From positions 1 to 64,000 of the forward strand of contig JAFLDL010000009.1 in NCBI GenBank assembly GCA_017302435.1: a DNA stretch of 64,000 nt. The letters run 5' to 3'. The notes beneath the pieces are model-generated. The model did not search any database and had not been told where the DNA came from. It saw only the letters and a list, made by a program, of their open reading frames with translations. The translations under genes were made by a program, and so were the position numbers. This stretch comes from Candidatus Accumulibacter necessarius. GTDB lineage: Bacteria; Pseudomonadota; Gammaproteobacteria; Burkholderiales; Rhodocyclaceae. The first letter of the stretch is position 1; each line of letters opens with the position of its first letter. Below, in pieces: positions 1 through 8,785 of the stretch.

Positions 1-298
1 TGGAAAACCCCAAAAAGACAGAAAACTACACAAATCAGGGGGATGTGAACAGACCCTTGGTAACTCATTGAGCGTAAACGATTATTTCGGAGGGTCAACG
101 ACGTTGGCATTCATGCGATTGCCCTGGCAGATTGGGTGACAACGGCGGTGGCGTTGGTACCGCACCGCCATCCATGCAGGCCGAGGCGGCAATGCTACGT
201 TCGGTTCGTGCGGGGTTGCTTGCTTGGGAGCGCTTCGTCAAGGCTTGTGGTGTGCCTTGCCTGCCAGAGCCCGGCGAAGCAGCCGAATTTCCGCCATA

Positions 299-319
299 GG
301 CGCACCATCATGGTGCGCC
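299..319. promoter_or_regulatory. NtrC-type palindromic enhancer site (predicted)
   Basis: A perfect 10-bp inverted repeat with a 1-bp centre (GGCGCACCAT-c-ATGGTGCGCC) is seen. Its core, GCAC-N7-GTGC, is the established NtrC (NRI) operator pattern known from enteric glnA. It lies about 119 bp upstream of the predicted start point of the sigma-54 promoter at 402-417, a normal enhancer distance. That it binds NtrC is inference from pattern and spacing. Confidence 0.6.
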
Positions 320-401
320 ACAGTCCGTCTGCGCACCGGTTTCTGGCATCAATCCATGCTGCCGACTTTCGCTTTCCTGACTTCCTGACGCGTCGAGCAT
401 G

Positions 402-417
402 TGGCATGTTTTGTGCT
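402..417 (+). promoter_or_regulatory. Predicted sigma-54 (-24/-12) promoter of the ATP-grasp/alpha-E operon
   Basis: The sequence TGGCATG-TTTT-GTGCT places GG at 403-404 and GC at 415-416 with exactly 10 bp between them, the invariant RpoN spacing. It differs from the consensus TGGCACG-N4-TTGC at one position in each element. The expected start point is near 428, 24 bp before the ATG at 452. Together with the NtrC-like palindrome at 299-319 it suggests control by nitrogen limitation. Confidence 0.6.
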
Positions 418-451
418 TGTCTTGGATAAACCTACACAGGCGGTGAGCATC

Positions 452-1870
452 ATGAGCGCAGATTTCTACAACGAGATGTACGATCCGGCCGGCACGCTGC
501 GGCCCCACTACAGCGCCTTTGCCGATTGGCTGGCAACCATGCCGGCCGAGCGTCTTGAGCGGAAGCGCGCGGAAGCCGATACAGCGTTTCACCGCGTCGG
601 TATCACCTTCGCGGTCTACGGAGAGGAGGCTGGCACCGAGCGCCTGATCCCCTTCGACATCATCCCACGTATCATCCCCGCGGCAGAGTGGCAGGCCCTG
701 CAGACCGGTCTGTGGCAAAGGGTGAAGGCGCTTAACGCCTTCCTCCACGATATCTATCATGAGCAGGCGATCCTCAGGACCGGTTGCATCCCGCCTGAGC
801 AGGTGCTTAACAACACGCAGTTTCGCCACGAGATGATGGGCGTCGACGTGCCGTCCGGCATCTACGCACATATCGCTGGCGTCGACATCGTTCGCGCCGG
901 TGCAGGTGAGTCCTACGTCCTGGAGGACAATCTGCGCGTGCCTTCTGGCGTTTCCTACATGATCGAAGACCGCAAGATGATGATGCGGCTCTTCCCCGAA
1001 CTCTTCTCACGGCACATGATTGCCCCGGTGCAGCATTATCCGGATATGCTGCTTGAAAACCTGCGCACGGTGGCGCCGAAAGGAGTCACCAACCCGACGG
1101 TTGTACTGCTCACCCCTGGTGCCTACAACAGCGCGTACTTCGAACACACCTTCCTGGCGCAGCAAATGGGCGTCGAACTCGTCGAGGGACGAGATCTGTT
1201 CGTCAAGGACGAAACCGTGTTTATGCGCACGACGCAGGGACCACAAAGGATCGATGTGATCTACCGCCGGCTTGATGACGATTTTCTCGACCCGCTGGTT
1301 TTCAACAAGGACTCGATGCTGGGTGTCCCGGGACTACTGTCCGCCTACCGTGCCGGCCACGTCACGCTGGCCAACGCCATTGGCACCGGTGTCGCCGATG
1401 ACAAGTCGATCTATCCCTATGTGCCGGAGATGATTCGTTTCTACCTCGGTGAAGAGCCGAAGCTGAACAACGTGCCCACCTGGATGCTGCGCAAGCCGGA
1501 CGATCTCAAGTACGTACTGGCACACCTTTCAGAACTGGTGGTCAAGGAAGTTCACGGGGCTGGCGGCTACGGAATGCTCGTCGGGCCTGCGTCGACCAGG
1601 GCCGAGATCGAGAATTTTCGCGCCCGTATTGTCACGGCACCCGAAAAGTACATTGCGCAGCCAACTCTGGCGCTGTCCAACTGCCCGACTTTCGTCGAAT
1701 CAGGCATTGCCCCGCGGCACCTTGACCTACGCCCCTTCGTTCTCTCCGGCAAACGCGGAATCGGTATGGTGCCGGGCGGCCTGACACGGGTGGCGCTGCG
1801 TGAGGGCTCGCTGGTCGTAAACTCATCGCAGGGTGGGGGCACCAAGGATACCTGGGTGCTGGAAGATTGA
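452..1870 (+). CDS. Circularly permuted ATP-grasp type 2 family protein
   Basis: The 472-residue product belongs to the circularly permuted ATP-grasp family (formerly DUF404/DUF407), predicted amide- or peptide-bond-forming ligases with unknown substrate. The segment with NLRVPSGVSYMIEDR and the later VKEVHGAGGYGML and KRGIGMVPGGLTRVAL stretches are typical of this family. I chose the ATG at 452 (MSADFYNEMYDP) because family members begin here; an in-frame start at 401 lies inside the predicted promoter. The alpha-E gene follows after 19 bp, a pairing seen in many bacteria, often with a transglutaminase-like protease that is absent here. The predicted NtrC/sigma-54 control points to a role in nitrogen metabolism (inference). 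Confidence 0.88.
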   Translation: MSADFYNEMYDPAGTLRPHYSAFADWLATMPAERLERKRAEADTAFHRVGITFAVYGEEAGTERLIPFDIIPRIIPAAEWQALQTGLWQRVKALNAFLHDIYHEQAILRTGCIPPEQVLNNTQFRHEMMGVDVPSGIYAHIAGVDIVRAGAGESYVLEDNLRVPSGVSYMIEDRKMMMRLFPELFSRHMIAPVQHYPDMLLENLRTVAPKGVTNPTVVLLTPGAYNSAYFEHTFLAQQMGVELVEGRDLFVKDETVFMRTTQGPQRIDVIYRRLDDDFLDPLVFNKDSMLGVPGLLSAYRAGHVTLANAIGTGVADDKSIYPYVPEMIRFYLGEEPKLNNVPTWMLRKPDDLKYVLAHLSELVVKEVHGAGGYGMLVGPASTRAEIENFRARIVTAPEKYIAQPTLALSNCPTFVESGIAPRHLDLRPFVLSGKRGIGMVPGGLTRVALREGSLVVNSSQGGGTKDTWVLED

Positions 1871-1889
1871 GAGCCACGGAGAACCCGAC

Positions 1890-2825
1890 ATGTTAAGCCG
1901 CACTGCTGATCACCTGTACTGGATGGCCCGCTATACCGAGCGGGCAGAGAACCTGGCACGACTGCTCGATGTGTCCTACCAGATGTCCCTGGTGCCGCAA
2001 TCCCTTGCTTCGCAGAACGAGAACTGGCGCGCGATACTCGCACTGAACAGTCTGGAGGACGCTTTTGCACGGGTCTACAGCGAAGTCAATGTCGAGAATG
2101 TCCTGCGCTTCATGGTTTCCGACGCGGCCAACCCATCGTCGATCTACAGTTGCCTGCGTGCCGCGCGCGAGAATGCGCACGCCGTGCGTGGCACTTTGAC
2201 TGCCGAGATGTGGGAGTCCGTCAACGGCACCTGGATCGAACTGCGTCAGCAGAACTTCGAGCACATTCTCGCCCGCGGCGTCAGCGAGTTTTTCGACTGG
2301 GTCAAGCTGCGAGCGGCAGTGACGCGTGGCGTAACTTTCGGGACCATGCTCAAGGACGATGCCCTGCATTTCATCCGCCTCGGCGGATTACTCGAGCGTG
2401 GCGACAACACGGCCCGGATTCTCGATATGCAATATCACATTCTTCGTCAGAATGATGACGAGGGAGCGAGCGATTTCTATCGCTGGGGCGCACTTCTGCG
2501 CTCCCTGTCAGCGTTTCAGGTCTACCGCAAGGTGTATCGCGACGCGATCACCCCGGCCCGTGTCGCCGAGTTGCTGATCCTGCGCATGGACCTGCCAAGA
2601 TCGCTGCATGCCTGCGCCGACGGCATCGTGCGCATGCTGCAGTTGATTGCCAACGGCGCTTCGGCGGAAACTGAACGGCAGGCTGGCGTCCTCCATGCCC
2701 GACTGCATTTCGCGCGCATCGACGACGTACTGGCTGGAGGGCTGCACGAGTACCTGACTGATTTCATGGATCGCATCTACGAACTCGGTGATGGCATCAG
2801 CCAGGACTTCCTGATTCCAGCCTGA
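1890..2825 (+). CDS. Alpha-E domain-containing protein (DUF403)
   Basis: The 311-residue, probably all-helical protein starts MLSRTADHLYWMARYTERAE, the hallmark N-terminus of alpha-E proteins, which are partners of the circularly permuted ATP-grasp ligases in predicted peptide-modifying systems. The start at 1890 follows the upstream stop by 19 bp, with a purine-rich stretch (ACGGAGAACC) as ribosome binding site. A longer in-frame start at 1833 would overlap the preceding gene and is not favoured. No signal peptide is visible, so it is expected in the cytoplasm. Its biochemical role is unknown. It is almost certainly co-transcribed with the ATP-grasp gene. Confidence 0.88.
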   Translation: MLSRTADHLYWMARYTERAENLARLLDVSYQMSLVPQSLASQNENWRAILALNSLEDAFARVYSEVNVENVLRFMVSDAANPSSIYSCLRAARENAHAVRGTLTAEMWESVNGTWIELRQQNFEHILARGVSEFFDWVKLRAAVTRGVTFGTMLKDDALHFIRLGGLLERGDNTARILDMQYHILRQNDDEGASDFYRWGALLRSLSAFQVYRKVYRDAITPARVAELLILRMDLPRSLHACADGIVRMLQLIANGASAETERQAGVLHARLHFARIDDVLAGGLHEYLTDFMDRIYELGDGISQDFLIPA

Positions 2826-3111
2826 GCCGTCGAGACAGGCTCCGCTGCGTGCCGCCAGGCCGCGGTCCTGCCAACCCTTCCAGGCCTCGGGACCTGGGCC
2901 GAGACAACCTGGTCGCGATGTCCTCGGATTGACCGCACGCCCGACCTGTGATGTAATTCCGCCTTCTGTCGGTCTGGTCGCACGGACAGCGCCTTGGTTG
3001 AACGACCTTCTGGTGCATCGCCGGTGTGAACCTCAATCGTACAGATGTCCCGCGCGTGACATCATGCCCGCTTGCGTCCTTGGACGCGGCGTAGCTAGGC
3101 GACTGAAACTT

Positions 3112-3186
3112 GGGCGATTAACTCAGTGGTAGAGTGCCACCTTCACACGGTGGAAGTCAGTGGTTCGAACCCACTATCGCCCACCA
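3112..3186 (+). tRNA. tRNA-Val (anticodon CAC)
   Basis: A complete cloverleaf can be drawn. The acceptor stem GGGCGAT pairs with ATCGCCC, followed by discriminator A and an encoded CCA. The D arm contains CTCAGTGGTAGAG, the anticodon stem is CCACC/GGTGG with loop TTCACAC (anticodon CAC, reading GUG), and the T arm is AGTGG-TTCGAAC-CCACT. It is an isolated single tRNA gene. Confidence 0.95.
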
Positions 3187-3542
3187 TCCGACCTACCAGG
3201 CACTTCGAAGCGCCATGTGCCGCGACGCTAAGGACGCCCGACGTATTTCGGCATCTCCCGAACATCACAATGCAGAAACACCGCCTTGCGCGAAGATGCC
3301 CGACAGGCGCAAGCAAAAGAGAGTGGCCCGCAGCATGGGGCTGCGGTCATACCGACGCCGCCCGAAACGAGGATAACATCCATCGGTCCGTCGTCCTCCC
3401 GACAGGTCCGAGAAGGCGCTGCAAGACCCGGCAAAGCCGCCACCTTTCTGGTAAAATGGGCCCGTCGGCCAGTTTGACAAGACCTTCAAGGACATCCCAA
3501 GAGAGTAATTCGCGGTTCACCTCGCTACCACATCACCGAGAT
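3187..3542. other. Intergenic region, no gene recognised
   Basis: The 356 bp between tRNA-Val and the DUF3579 gene hold several short overlapping open frames with arginine-rich, low-complexity translations and no recognisable family. A TTGACA hexamer occurs at 3474-3479, but no well-spaced -10 element follows. I see no supported gene or repeat. Confidence 0.4.
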
Positions 3543-3851
3543 ATGACCACTACGCCACACTCCTCTTTCATCATCGTCGGCCTAACCATCGCAGGCAGGA
3601 AGTTCCGCCCGAGCGACTGGGCCGAGAGACTATGTGGTGTGCTGTCGGCTTTTGGCGCCGAGAAGAGAATGCGCTATTCACCCTACGTTGGTCCGAGGAA
3701 CTACAAGGGTGAAAAAGCAGTTTTCGTGGATGGTCGACTCTACGACGTGGAGCCGATGGCCTATCGGTTTGTGCTTCACTTCGCGCAAGACAACGACCTG
3801 CAACTGATCCAGGATGTTGCCCCGCCCGCCAGCCCGAGCAAGTCAGCTTAG
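3543..3851 (+). CDS. DUF3579 domain-containing protein
   Basis: A small soluble protein of 102 residues beginning MTTTPHSSFIIVGLTIAGRK. It carries the conserved block FRPSDWAERLCG and, further on, YSPYVGP and VFVDGRLYDVEPMAYRFV, features of the DUF3579 family common in betaproteobacteria. The function is unknown. A much longer open frame extends upstream through the tRNA, so the ATG at 3543 is the plausible start. It is convergent with murA, whose stop lies 19 bp beyond this gene's stop. Confidence 0.75.
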   Translation: MTTTPHSSFIIVGLTIAGRKFRPSDWAERLCGVLSAFGAEKRMRYSPYVGPRNYKGEKAVFVDGRLYDVEPMAYRFVLHFAQDNDLQLIQDVAPPASPSKSA

Positions 3852-3870
3852 CTGTTGCCTGACGGGTTCG

Positions 3871-5139
3871 TCAACGGATCCGTCTGAGCTGCGCCCCGAG
3901 TTGTCCGAGCTTCTCCTCGATCCGTTCGTAACCCCGGTCGAGATGGTAAATGCGCTCTATCAGCGTCTCCCCCTGCGCTACCAGACCAGCGATGACCAGA
4001 CTGGCTGAAGCGCGCAGATCTGTGGCCATGACCGTTGCGCCATCTAGACGGTCAACGCCGGTAACCATGGCGTTGCTTGCATCGATCTTGATATCTGCCC
4101 CCAGTCGAATCAGCTCAACCGCGTGCATGAAACGGTTTTCGAAGATGGTTTCGCGAATCACGGCTGATCCCTCGGCCACACAATTGACCGCCATGAACTG
4201 CGCCTGCATGTCGGTCGGAAAAGCCGGATAGGGCGAGGTGCGCACGCTGACGGCCTTGAGCCTGGATGGCGCCTTGAGCCTGATCGCCTCGCGCTCGGCG
4301 ACGATGTCGCAGCCGGCGTCGAGCAGTTTGTCGACCACCGCGTCGAGATAGGCCGACGACGTCCTGGTCAGACGAACATTGCCGGCGGTTGCTGCCGCAG
4401 CACAGAGGTAGGTCCCGGTCTCGATACGGTCGGCCATGACCGCGTGGGACGCACCGTGCAGGCGCTGTACGCCGCGGATGCGAATCTTGTCGGTCCCTGC
4501 CCCGGAAACTTGCGCGCCCATCGAAACAAGACAATTGGCCAGATCGACCACCTCCGGCTCACGAGCGGCATTCTCGATGATCGTCTCGCCCTCGGCGAGT
4601 ACAGCCGCCATCATCAGATTTTCGGTACCGGTCACGGTGACCATGTCGGTCACCATGCGGGCCCCCTTGAGGCCGCCAGCTCCCACCCTTGCATGGATGT
4701 AACCCTGCTCGACGTGAATCTCTGCACCCATCGCCTGCAGCCCTCTGAGATGCTGTTCGACCGGTCGTGCGCCGATTGCGCAGCCCCCTGGAAGTGACAC
4801 CCGCGCTTCACCATGACGCGCGAGCAAAGGGCCCAGGACGAGGATCGAGGCGCGCATGGTCTTGACCAGGTCGTAGGGGGCAAGTGGGTTGTTGAGGCCC
4901 CGGCTGTTCAACACCACGCCGTCAGCGCCTTCGTGGGTAACCTCGACGCCCATTTGCTCGATCAGGCGCAGCATCGTCGACACATCCTTGAGCCGCGGCA
5001 CATTGCTCAGATGCAGGGAGTCGGACGACAGCAGGCTGGCACAAAGGATTGGCAGGGCTGCGTTCTTGGCACCGGAAATGGCGATTTCGCCACAGAGCGG
5101 CGTGCCGCCCTGAATCAACAGCTTATCCACGCGCTGCAC
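3871..5139 (-). CDS. murA: UDP-N-acetylglucosamine 1-carboxyvinyltransferase
   Basis: MurA transfers enolpyruvate from PEP to UDP-GlcNAc, the first committed step of peptidoglycan synthesis in the cytoplasm. The 422-residue length is normal. The N-terminal [12 protein letters not shown] motif and the active-site cysteine in [14 protein letters not shown] (about residue 117, the residue alkylated by fosfomycin) are present, so the enzyme should be active and fosfomycin-sensitive. The start is a GTG ([12 protein letters not shown]) that overlaps the end of the BolA-like gene by 17 bp. It is the last gene of the long minus-strand envelope operon. Confidence 0.97.
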   Translation of the reverse strand: MQRVDKLLIQGGTPLCGEIAISGAKNAALPILCASLLSSDSLHLSNVPRLKDVSTMLRLIEQMGVEVTHEGADGVVLNSRGLNNPLAPYDLVKTMRASILVLGPLLARHGEARVSLPGGCAIGARPVEQHLRGLQAMGAEIHVEQGYIHARVGAGGLKGARMVTDMVTVTGTENLMMAAVLAEGETIIENAAREPEVVDLANCLVSMGAQVSGAGTDKIRIRGVQRLHGASHAVMADRIETGTYLCAAAATAGNVRLTRTSSAYLDAVVDKLLDAGCDIVAEREAIRLKAPSRLKAVSVRTSPYPAFPTDMQAQFMAVNCVAEGSAVIRETIFENRFMHAVELIRLGADIKIDASNAMVTGVDRLDGATVMATDLRASASLVIAGLVAQGETLIERIYHLDRGYERIEEKLGQLGAQLRRIR

Positions 5140-5368
5140 TCCACTCTTCAGGGGTTTGGGTTTTCATCGACAGGGCATGCAACTCGCCGCTATTGAAATG
5201 TTGGCGCAGGACTTCGTTTACCCGTTGCTGCCGTTGCATGCGATTTTTGCCGGCAAATTCGGCACTGACAATCAGCGCCTCAAAGTGGTGGCCGTCGCCC
5301 GCTACCTGCAGGTGCTCGCAGGACAAGCCTGCAGCGATGATTTTCTCGACTTGTTCAGGCTGCATCAT
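5123..5368 (-). CDS. ibaG: BolA/IbaG-family protein
   Basis: An 81-residue BolA-family protein. These small proteins bind [2Fe-2S] clusters together with monothiol glutaredoxins, and the IbaG/YrbA subgroup usually sits directly upstream of murA, as here. The conserved helix-turn segment with [23 protein letters not shown] contains the cluster-ligand histidine region. The C-terminal [14 protein letters not shown] is typical. Two consecutive ATG codons (5368 and 5365) are possible starts. It follows the ABC permease by 3 bp and overlaps murA, consistent with one transcript. Confidence 0.9.
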   Translation of the reverse strand: MMQPEQVEKIIAAGLSCEHLQVAGDGHHFEALIVSAEFAGKNRMQRQQRVNEVLRQHFNSGELHALSMKTQTPEEWSAARG

Positions 5369-5371
5369 GAT

Positions 5372-6124
5372 TCAGGACCTCAGTTTGTAACCACTCCGGA
5401 GCAGCGCCAGTGTTGCCGCCGATACCAGCACAAAGCTCGTGGCGACGACTGCCAGACTGGTTTCCGGCGCCACGTCGGAAACACCGAAGAAGCCGAAACG
5501 AAAGCCGTCGATCATATAGAACACGGGATTGAAACGCGATATCTGCTGCCAGAATTCCGGTAGCGAATGAATCGAGTAAAAAACGCCGGAGAGCATGGTC
5601 AATGGCATGATCAGAAAGTTCTGAAAGCCCGCCAGTTGGTCGAACTTGTCGGCCCAGATGCCCGCCACCATCCCCAGCGCTCCCATAATGGCGCCACCGA
5701 GAACGATGAACGTCAGAACCCATAGCGGGGCCTGCAGGTCCGGTACGGCAAACCAGATGGTGCCCAGCACCACCCCCGTCCCGACCATCAGACCGCGCAA
5801 CATCGCTGCCATGACGTAGGCGAGAAAGAACTCGACGTAAGAGATCGGCGGCAGGAGCACAAAAACCACGCTACCCGTCACCTTCGACTGGATCAGACTT
5901 GAAGAGCTGTTGGCAAAGGCATTCTGCAGTGCCGACATCATCACCAGCCCCGGGATCAGAAATGCGGGGTAGGGAACACCGTGCACCTGCACATGCGCCT
6001 CAAGGACATGCGAAAAGATCATCAGGTAGAGCATTGCCGTCAGAACCGGCGCCGCGACGGTCTGAAAGCTCACCTTCCAGAAACGCAATACCTCCTTGTA
6101 GAGCAGCGTTCGGAAACCAAGCAT
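5372..6124 (-). CDS. ABC-2 type transporter permease (YadH-like)
   Basis: A 250-residue integral membrane protein with about six hydrophobic segments and the ABC-2 signature. It begins MLGFRTLLYKEVLRFWKVSFQTVAAP and shows a late PLTMLSGVFYSIHSLPEFWQ segment, matching the E. coli YadH group. It pairs with the ATPase encoded immediately upstream as an exporter of unknown substrate. The ATG at 6124 overlaps the ATPase stop (TGATG); a GTG one codon earlier is an alternative. The pair sits downstream of the mla genes. Confidence 0.9.
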   Translation of the reverse strand: MLGFRTLLYKEVLRFWKVSFQTVAAPVLTAMLYLMIFSHVLEAHVQVHGVPYPAFLIPGLVMMSALQNAFANSSSSLIQSKVTGSVVFVLLPPISYVEFFLAYVMAAMLRGLMVGTGVVLGTIWFAVPDLQAPLWVLTFIVLGGAIMGALGMVAGIWADKFDQLAGFQNFLIMPLTMLSGVFYSIHSLPEFWQQISRFNPVFYMIDGFRFGFFGVSDVAPETSLAVVATSFVLVSAATLALLRSGYKLRS

Positions 6125-7047
6125 CACACTGCGGCCTTGTTCGGGCTGACGGTACTCTGCATGACGCCGAGAAAAACGTCCTCAAGATCGGTCTGCGTCA
6201 GTCGCAAATCCTCTATGCTGCAGCCCGCCTCGCGCAGCGTGCTCAGCAAGGGCTCGATCTCTCCGAGGTCAGCGAGTGGCAAGGTCCACCGCCCGCCACT
6301 TTCCGTTGCGCGGGCGCGCAGCGCCTCCGGCAGCGTGCCTGGCGACGCCAAGCGCAGATTCAGAGTCTGGCCGGCGAAGCGTGCCAACAGGTTGCTGGTC
6401 GAATCGAGGGCCACCACCCGTCCCTGCTTGAGCATTGCAATCCGCCCGCACAAGGCTTCGGCCTCTTCAAGATAGTGCGTGGTCAGGATCACCGTGTGCC
6501 CGTCACGATTGAGGCGCTGGACGAACTGCCACAAGCCCTGTCTCAATTCGACGTCGACGCCGGCAGTCGGCTCGTCGAGGACAATCACCGGCGGCTTGTG
6601 CACCAGGGCCTGGGCCACAAGCACCCGACGCTTCATGCCGCCGGACAGGCGTCGCATGTTGGTGTCGGCCTTGGCCGTCAGATCCAGGTTGGCAAGAATC
6701 TCGTCGATCCAGTCTCCATTGTTGCGAATTCCAAAGTAGCCCGATTGTATGCGCAGGGTCTCACGCACCGAGAAGAATGGGTCAAAGACCAGTTCCTGCG
6801 GTACCACGCCAAGCAGACGGCGGGCAGCGCGGTAGTCGGTGACGACATCGTGACCCATCACGACGAGCTTGCCGGTATCCGGACGGGCGAGGCCTGCCAG
6901 GCATGAGATCAGAGTCGTCTTGCCGGCACCATTGGGTCCAAGCAGACCAAAGAACTCGCCCTCGCCGATCTGCAGTGAAACGCCGGCAAGCGCCGAGACG
7001 GAGCCAAAGCGCTTTTCGACGCGATCAATCGCAACGGCGACGCTCAT
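6124..7047 (-). CDS. ABC transporter ATP-binding protein (YadG-like)
   Basis: The 307-residue nucleotide-binding subunit has a Walker A GPNGAGKTT, the signature RLSGGMKRRVLVAQALVH and Walker B VIVLDEPTAGVD followed by the switch histidine in TTHYLEEAE. A C-terminal extension of about 80 residues follows, as in drug/lipid exporter ATPases. I prefer the ATG at 7047 (MSVAVAIDRVEKRFG), just before the ABC fold. The frame is open back to a TTG at 7107, but that would overlap mlaB by 25 bp and adds a low-complexity tail. It forms an exporter with the overlapping permease. Confidence 0.9.
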   Translation of the reverse strand: MSVAVAIDRVEKRFGSVSALAGVSLQIGEGEFFGLLGPNGAGKTTLISCLAGLARPDTGKLVVMGHDVVTDYRAARRLLGVVPQELVFDPFFSVRETLRIQSGYFGIRNNGDWIDEILANLDLTAKADTNMRRLSGGMKRRVLVAQALVHKPPVIVLDEPTAGVDVELRQGLWQFVQRLNRDGHTVILTTHYLEEAEALCGRIAMLKQGRVVALDSTSNLLARFAGQTLNLRLASPGTLPEALRARATESGGRWTLPLADLGEIEPLLSTLREAGCSIEDLRLTQTDLEDVFLGVMQSTVSPNKAAV

Positions 7048-7082
7048 GGGATGTGCACTGGCGTGCGAGGCTGCAGGCGCAG

Positions 7083-7376
7083 TCAGGCGATCGGGAGTAG
7101 TTCGCAAACGCCGTAAAGCGTCGCCAGGCTGATCAGGCTTGCCGGCGGGCTAACGATGCGCAAAGCCACGCCGCGCTCACCGGCGGTACGCAGCCAGGCC
7201 AGAATGACACTCAAGGCCGAAGAATCGATCTCGTGGACGGCCGCAAGATCGAGCAGTGTCAGCTCTTGCCGAGCGCCCGAAAGCAGAAAACTCCGCCCGG
7301 CCTCAAGCAGGGCACGGGCGTTGGCAATGACCATCGGCACCGTCACGCGCAGGCTGGCGTCCCCGTGTTCAATCAT
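7083..7376 (-). CDS. mlaB: STAS-domain protein MlaB of the Mla lipid transport system
   Basis: A 97-residue STAS-domain protein that in the Mla system binds the ATPase MlaF and stabilises the MlaFEDB inner-membrane complex. The central LTLLDLAAVHEIDSSALSVILAWLRTA strand-loop-helix is the STAS phospho-acceptor-like region, with DSSA as its core. Its stop is 35 bp before the favoured start of the next ABC ATPase and its start overlaps mlaC by 4 bp. Position between mlaC and a YadGH-type transporter is the usual betaproteobacterial order. Confidence 0.85.
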   Translation of the reverse strand: MIEHGDASLRVTVPMVIANARALLEAGRSFLLSGARQELTLLDLAAVHEIDSSALSVILAWLRTAGERGVALRIVSPPASLISLATLYGVCELLPIA

Positions 7377-7987
7377 TTCTTGCCGGCTTCGAGCTGTCTG
7401 TTGCGATCGGCCAGCATCGCGATCAGTCCATCAATGCCCTTGTTGCTCACTTCCTGCCTGAAGGTGTCACGGTAATTGGTGACCAGGCTGACACCGCCAA
7501 CGATCACGTCGTAAACCTTCCAGCTGTCACCCTGTTTCTCGAGTGTGTAATCGAGGTTAACCGGCTTGCTGCCCGGCTGGACCACCTCGGTCCTGACCAC
7601 CACAGAGGTGTCGCCCGCATCCATCCGGCTCGGCTTGTAGACCACCGTCTGGTTCCGGTAGGAAGTCAGCGCATTGGAATAAGTCCGAACCAGCAGAGTC
7701 TTGAACTCCTCCGACAAGCGCTTCTTCTGTTCCGGCGTCGCCTTGTTCCAGTCGCGCCCTACGGCTAACGCCGTCATGCGCTGGAAATTGAAATACGGCA
7801 GCACCTTGGTTTCGACCAAGGCGATCGCTTTCTTGGTATTACCGTTCTGGATGTCCTTATCCTGGCGGACGACGGTCAACACATCCTCGGTGACCTGCCG
7901 GACCATGGCATCTGGCGCAAGCTCCTGCGCAACTGCAGGAGTCGACGCGATCAACAGACCAAACAACAGAGAAAATAGAGACTTCAT
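7373..7987 (-). CDS. mlaC: Periplasmic phospholipid-binding protein MlaC
   Basis: MlaC shuttles phospholipids between the outer-membrane MlaA complex and the inner-membrane MlaFEDB complex. The 204-residue product has a signal peptide (KSLFSLLFGLLIASTPAVA, cleavage before QELAPD) and conserved blocks DWNKATPEQKKRLSEEF and SWKVYDVIVGGVSLV of the Ttg2D/MlaC family. Two ATGs are close together; the one at 7987 has an AGGA ribosome binding site at correct spacing, whereas the ATG at 7993 overlaps that site. It overlaps mlaB by 4 bp. Confidence 0.94.
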   Translation of the reverse strand: MKSLFSLLFGLLIASTPAVAQELAPDAMVRQVTEDVLTVVRQDKDIQNGNTKKAIALVETKVLPYFNFQRMTALAVGRDWNKATPEQKKRLSEEFKTLLVRTYSNALTSYRNQTVVYKPSRMDAGDTSVVVRTEVVQPGSKPVNLDYTLEKQGDSWKVYDVIVGGVSLVTNYRDTFRQEVSNKGIDGLIAMLADRNRQLEAGKK

Positions 7988-8044
7988 GAACATTTCCTGG
8001 TGGCAAGCGTTCCCTGACTGGCGCCGCGAAGCGCGTCAGCGCAT

Positions 8045-8770
8045 CTACTTCGAGGACTCATCGTCAAGGACCTCATGTGGCAGCTCTCCGTCGAAAATCT
8101 CGCTGCGACGATGCTGCAGGTAGGCGTCCCGGATGTAGTCGTACCTGTCGAAGGCGGCCTCATCGACCACCTTGTCGGAGGGCAGGAGGCTGGCGCGCAT
8201 ATCAATATAGCGTACGCCGACCAGGGTATTCCGTAGCGAGATGTCGTCGATGCGCCACACCGGGTCGAAATAGGTATCAACCATCCAGCCGAAGGTGTCG
8301 CGCGTTGTCCTCGGCCCGATCAGCGGCCAGTAGAAGAAGGGACCGGGACCGACCCCCCATTTGCCGAGGGTCTGGCCGAAGTCCTCGGAATGCTTGGTCA
8401 GACCCATTTCTCCGGCGACGTCGAAGGCGCCGCCAATGCCAACCGTGCTGTTGATCAACACCCGACCGACATCGGAGACGGCCTGCTGGCCCTTGCCCTG
8501 CAGAAGGTTGTTCACCGCTGTCCAGAGATCCCAGATATTGCCGAAAAAGTTGCCGATGACCACCTTCAGTGGTAGCGGAGCGGCAGCATCATAGCCCCTT
8601 GCCACCGGCTTGACGACGACGTCGAGGCCTTCATTGACGGCGAACATCGCACGGTTGAAACCCTCGAAGGGGTCCTTCGGATTGTTTGCCGTCGTCGCAC
8701 AACCGCTGGCAGCAACCATTGCCGTGACGCAGGCCAAGCACGAGACACGAGTTGAAAAGTTTGCATTCAC
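8045..8770 (-). CDS. mlaA: Outer-membrane lipoprotein MlaA (VacJ)
   Basis: MlaA removes mislocalised phospholipids from the outer leaflet of the outer membrane. The 241-residue product has a lipoprotein signal with lipobox VAASGC (cysteine about residue 24), then the diagnostic KDPFEGFNRAMFAVNE segment and WGVGPGPFFYWPLIGP. In E. coli this gene lies elsewhere; here it is inside the mla operon between mlaD and mlaC, a common arrangement in betaproteobacteria. The C-terminal acidic tail is variable in the family. Confidence 0.95.
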   Translation of the reverse strand: MNANFSTRVSCLACVTAMVAASGCATTANNPKDPFEGFNRAMFAVNEGLDVVVKPVARGYDAAAPLPLKVVIGNFFGNIWDLWTAVNNLLQGKGQQAVSDVGRVLINSTVGIGGAFDVAGEMGLTKHSEDFGQTLGKWGVGPGPFFYWPLIGPRTTRDTFGWMVDTYFDPVWRIDDISLRNTLVGVRYIDMRASLLPSDKVVDEAAFDRYDYIRDAYLQHRRSEIFDGELPHEVLDDESSK

Positions 8771-8785
8771 CGCTTGTCCTCCCTT

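Noticed and set aside
320-360. Second -24/-12-like sequence (CTGGCATCAATCCATGC) upstream of the ATP-grasp gene
   Set aside because: Its GG-GC spacing is 11 bp; the copy at 402-417 has the correct 10 bp and better position.
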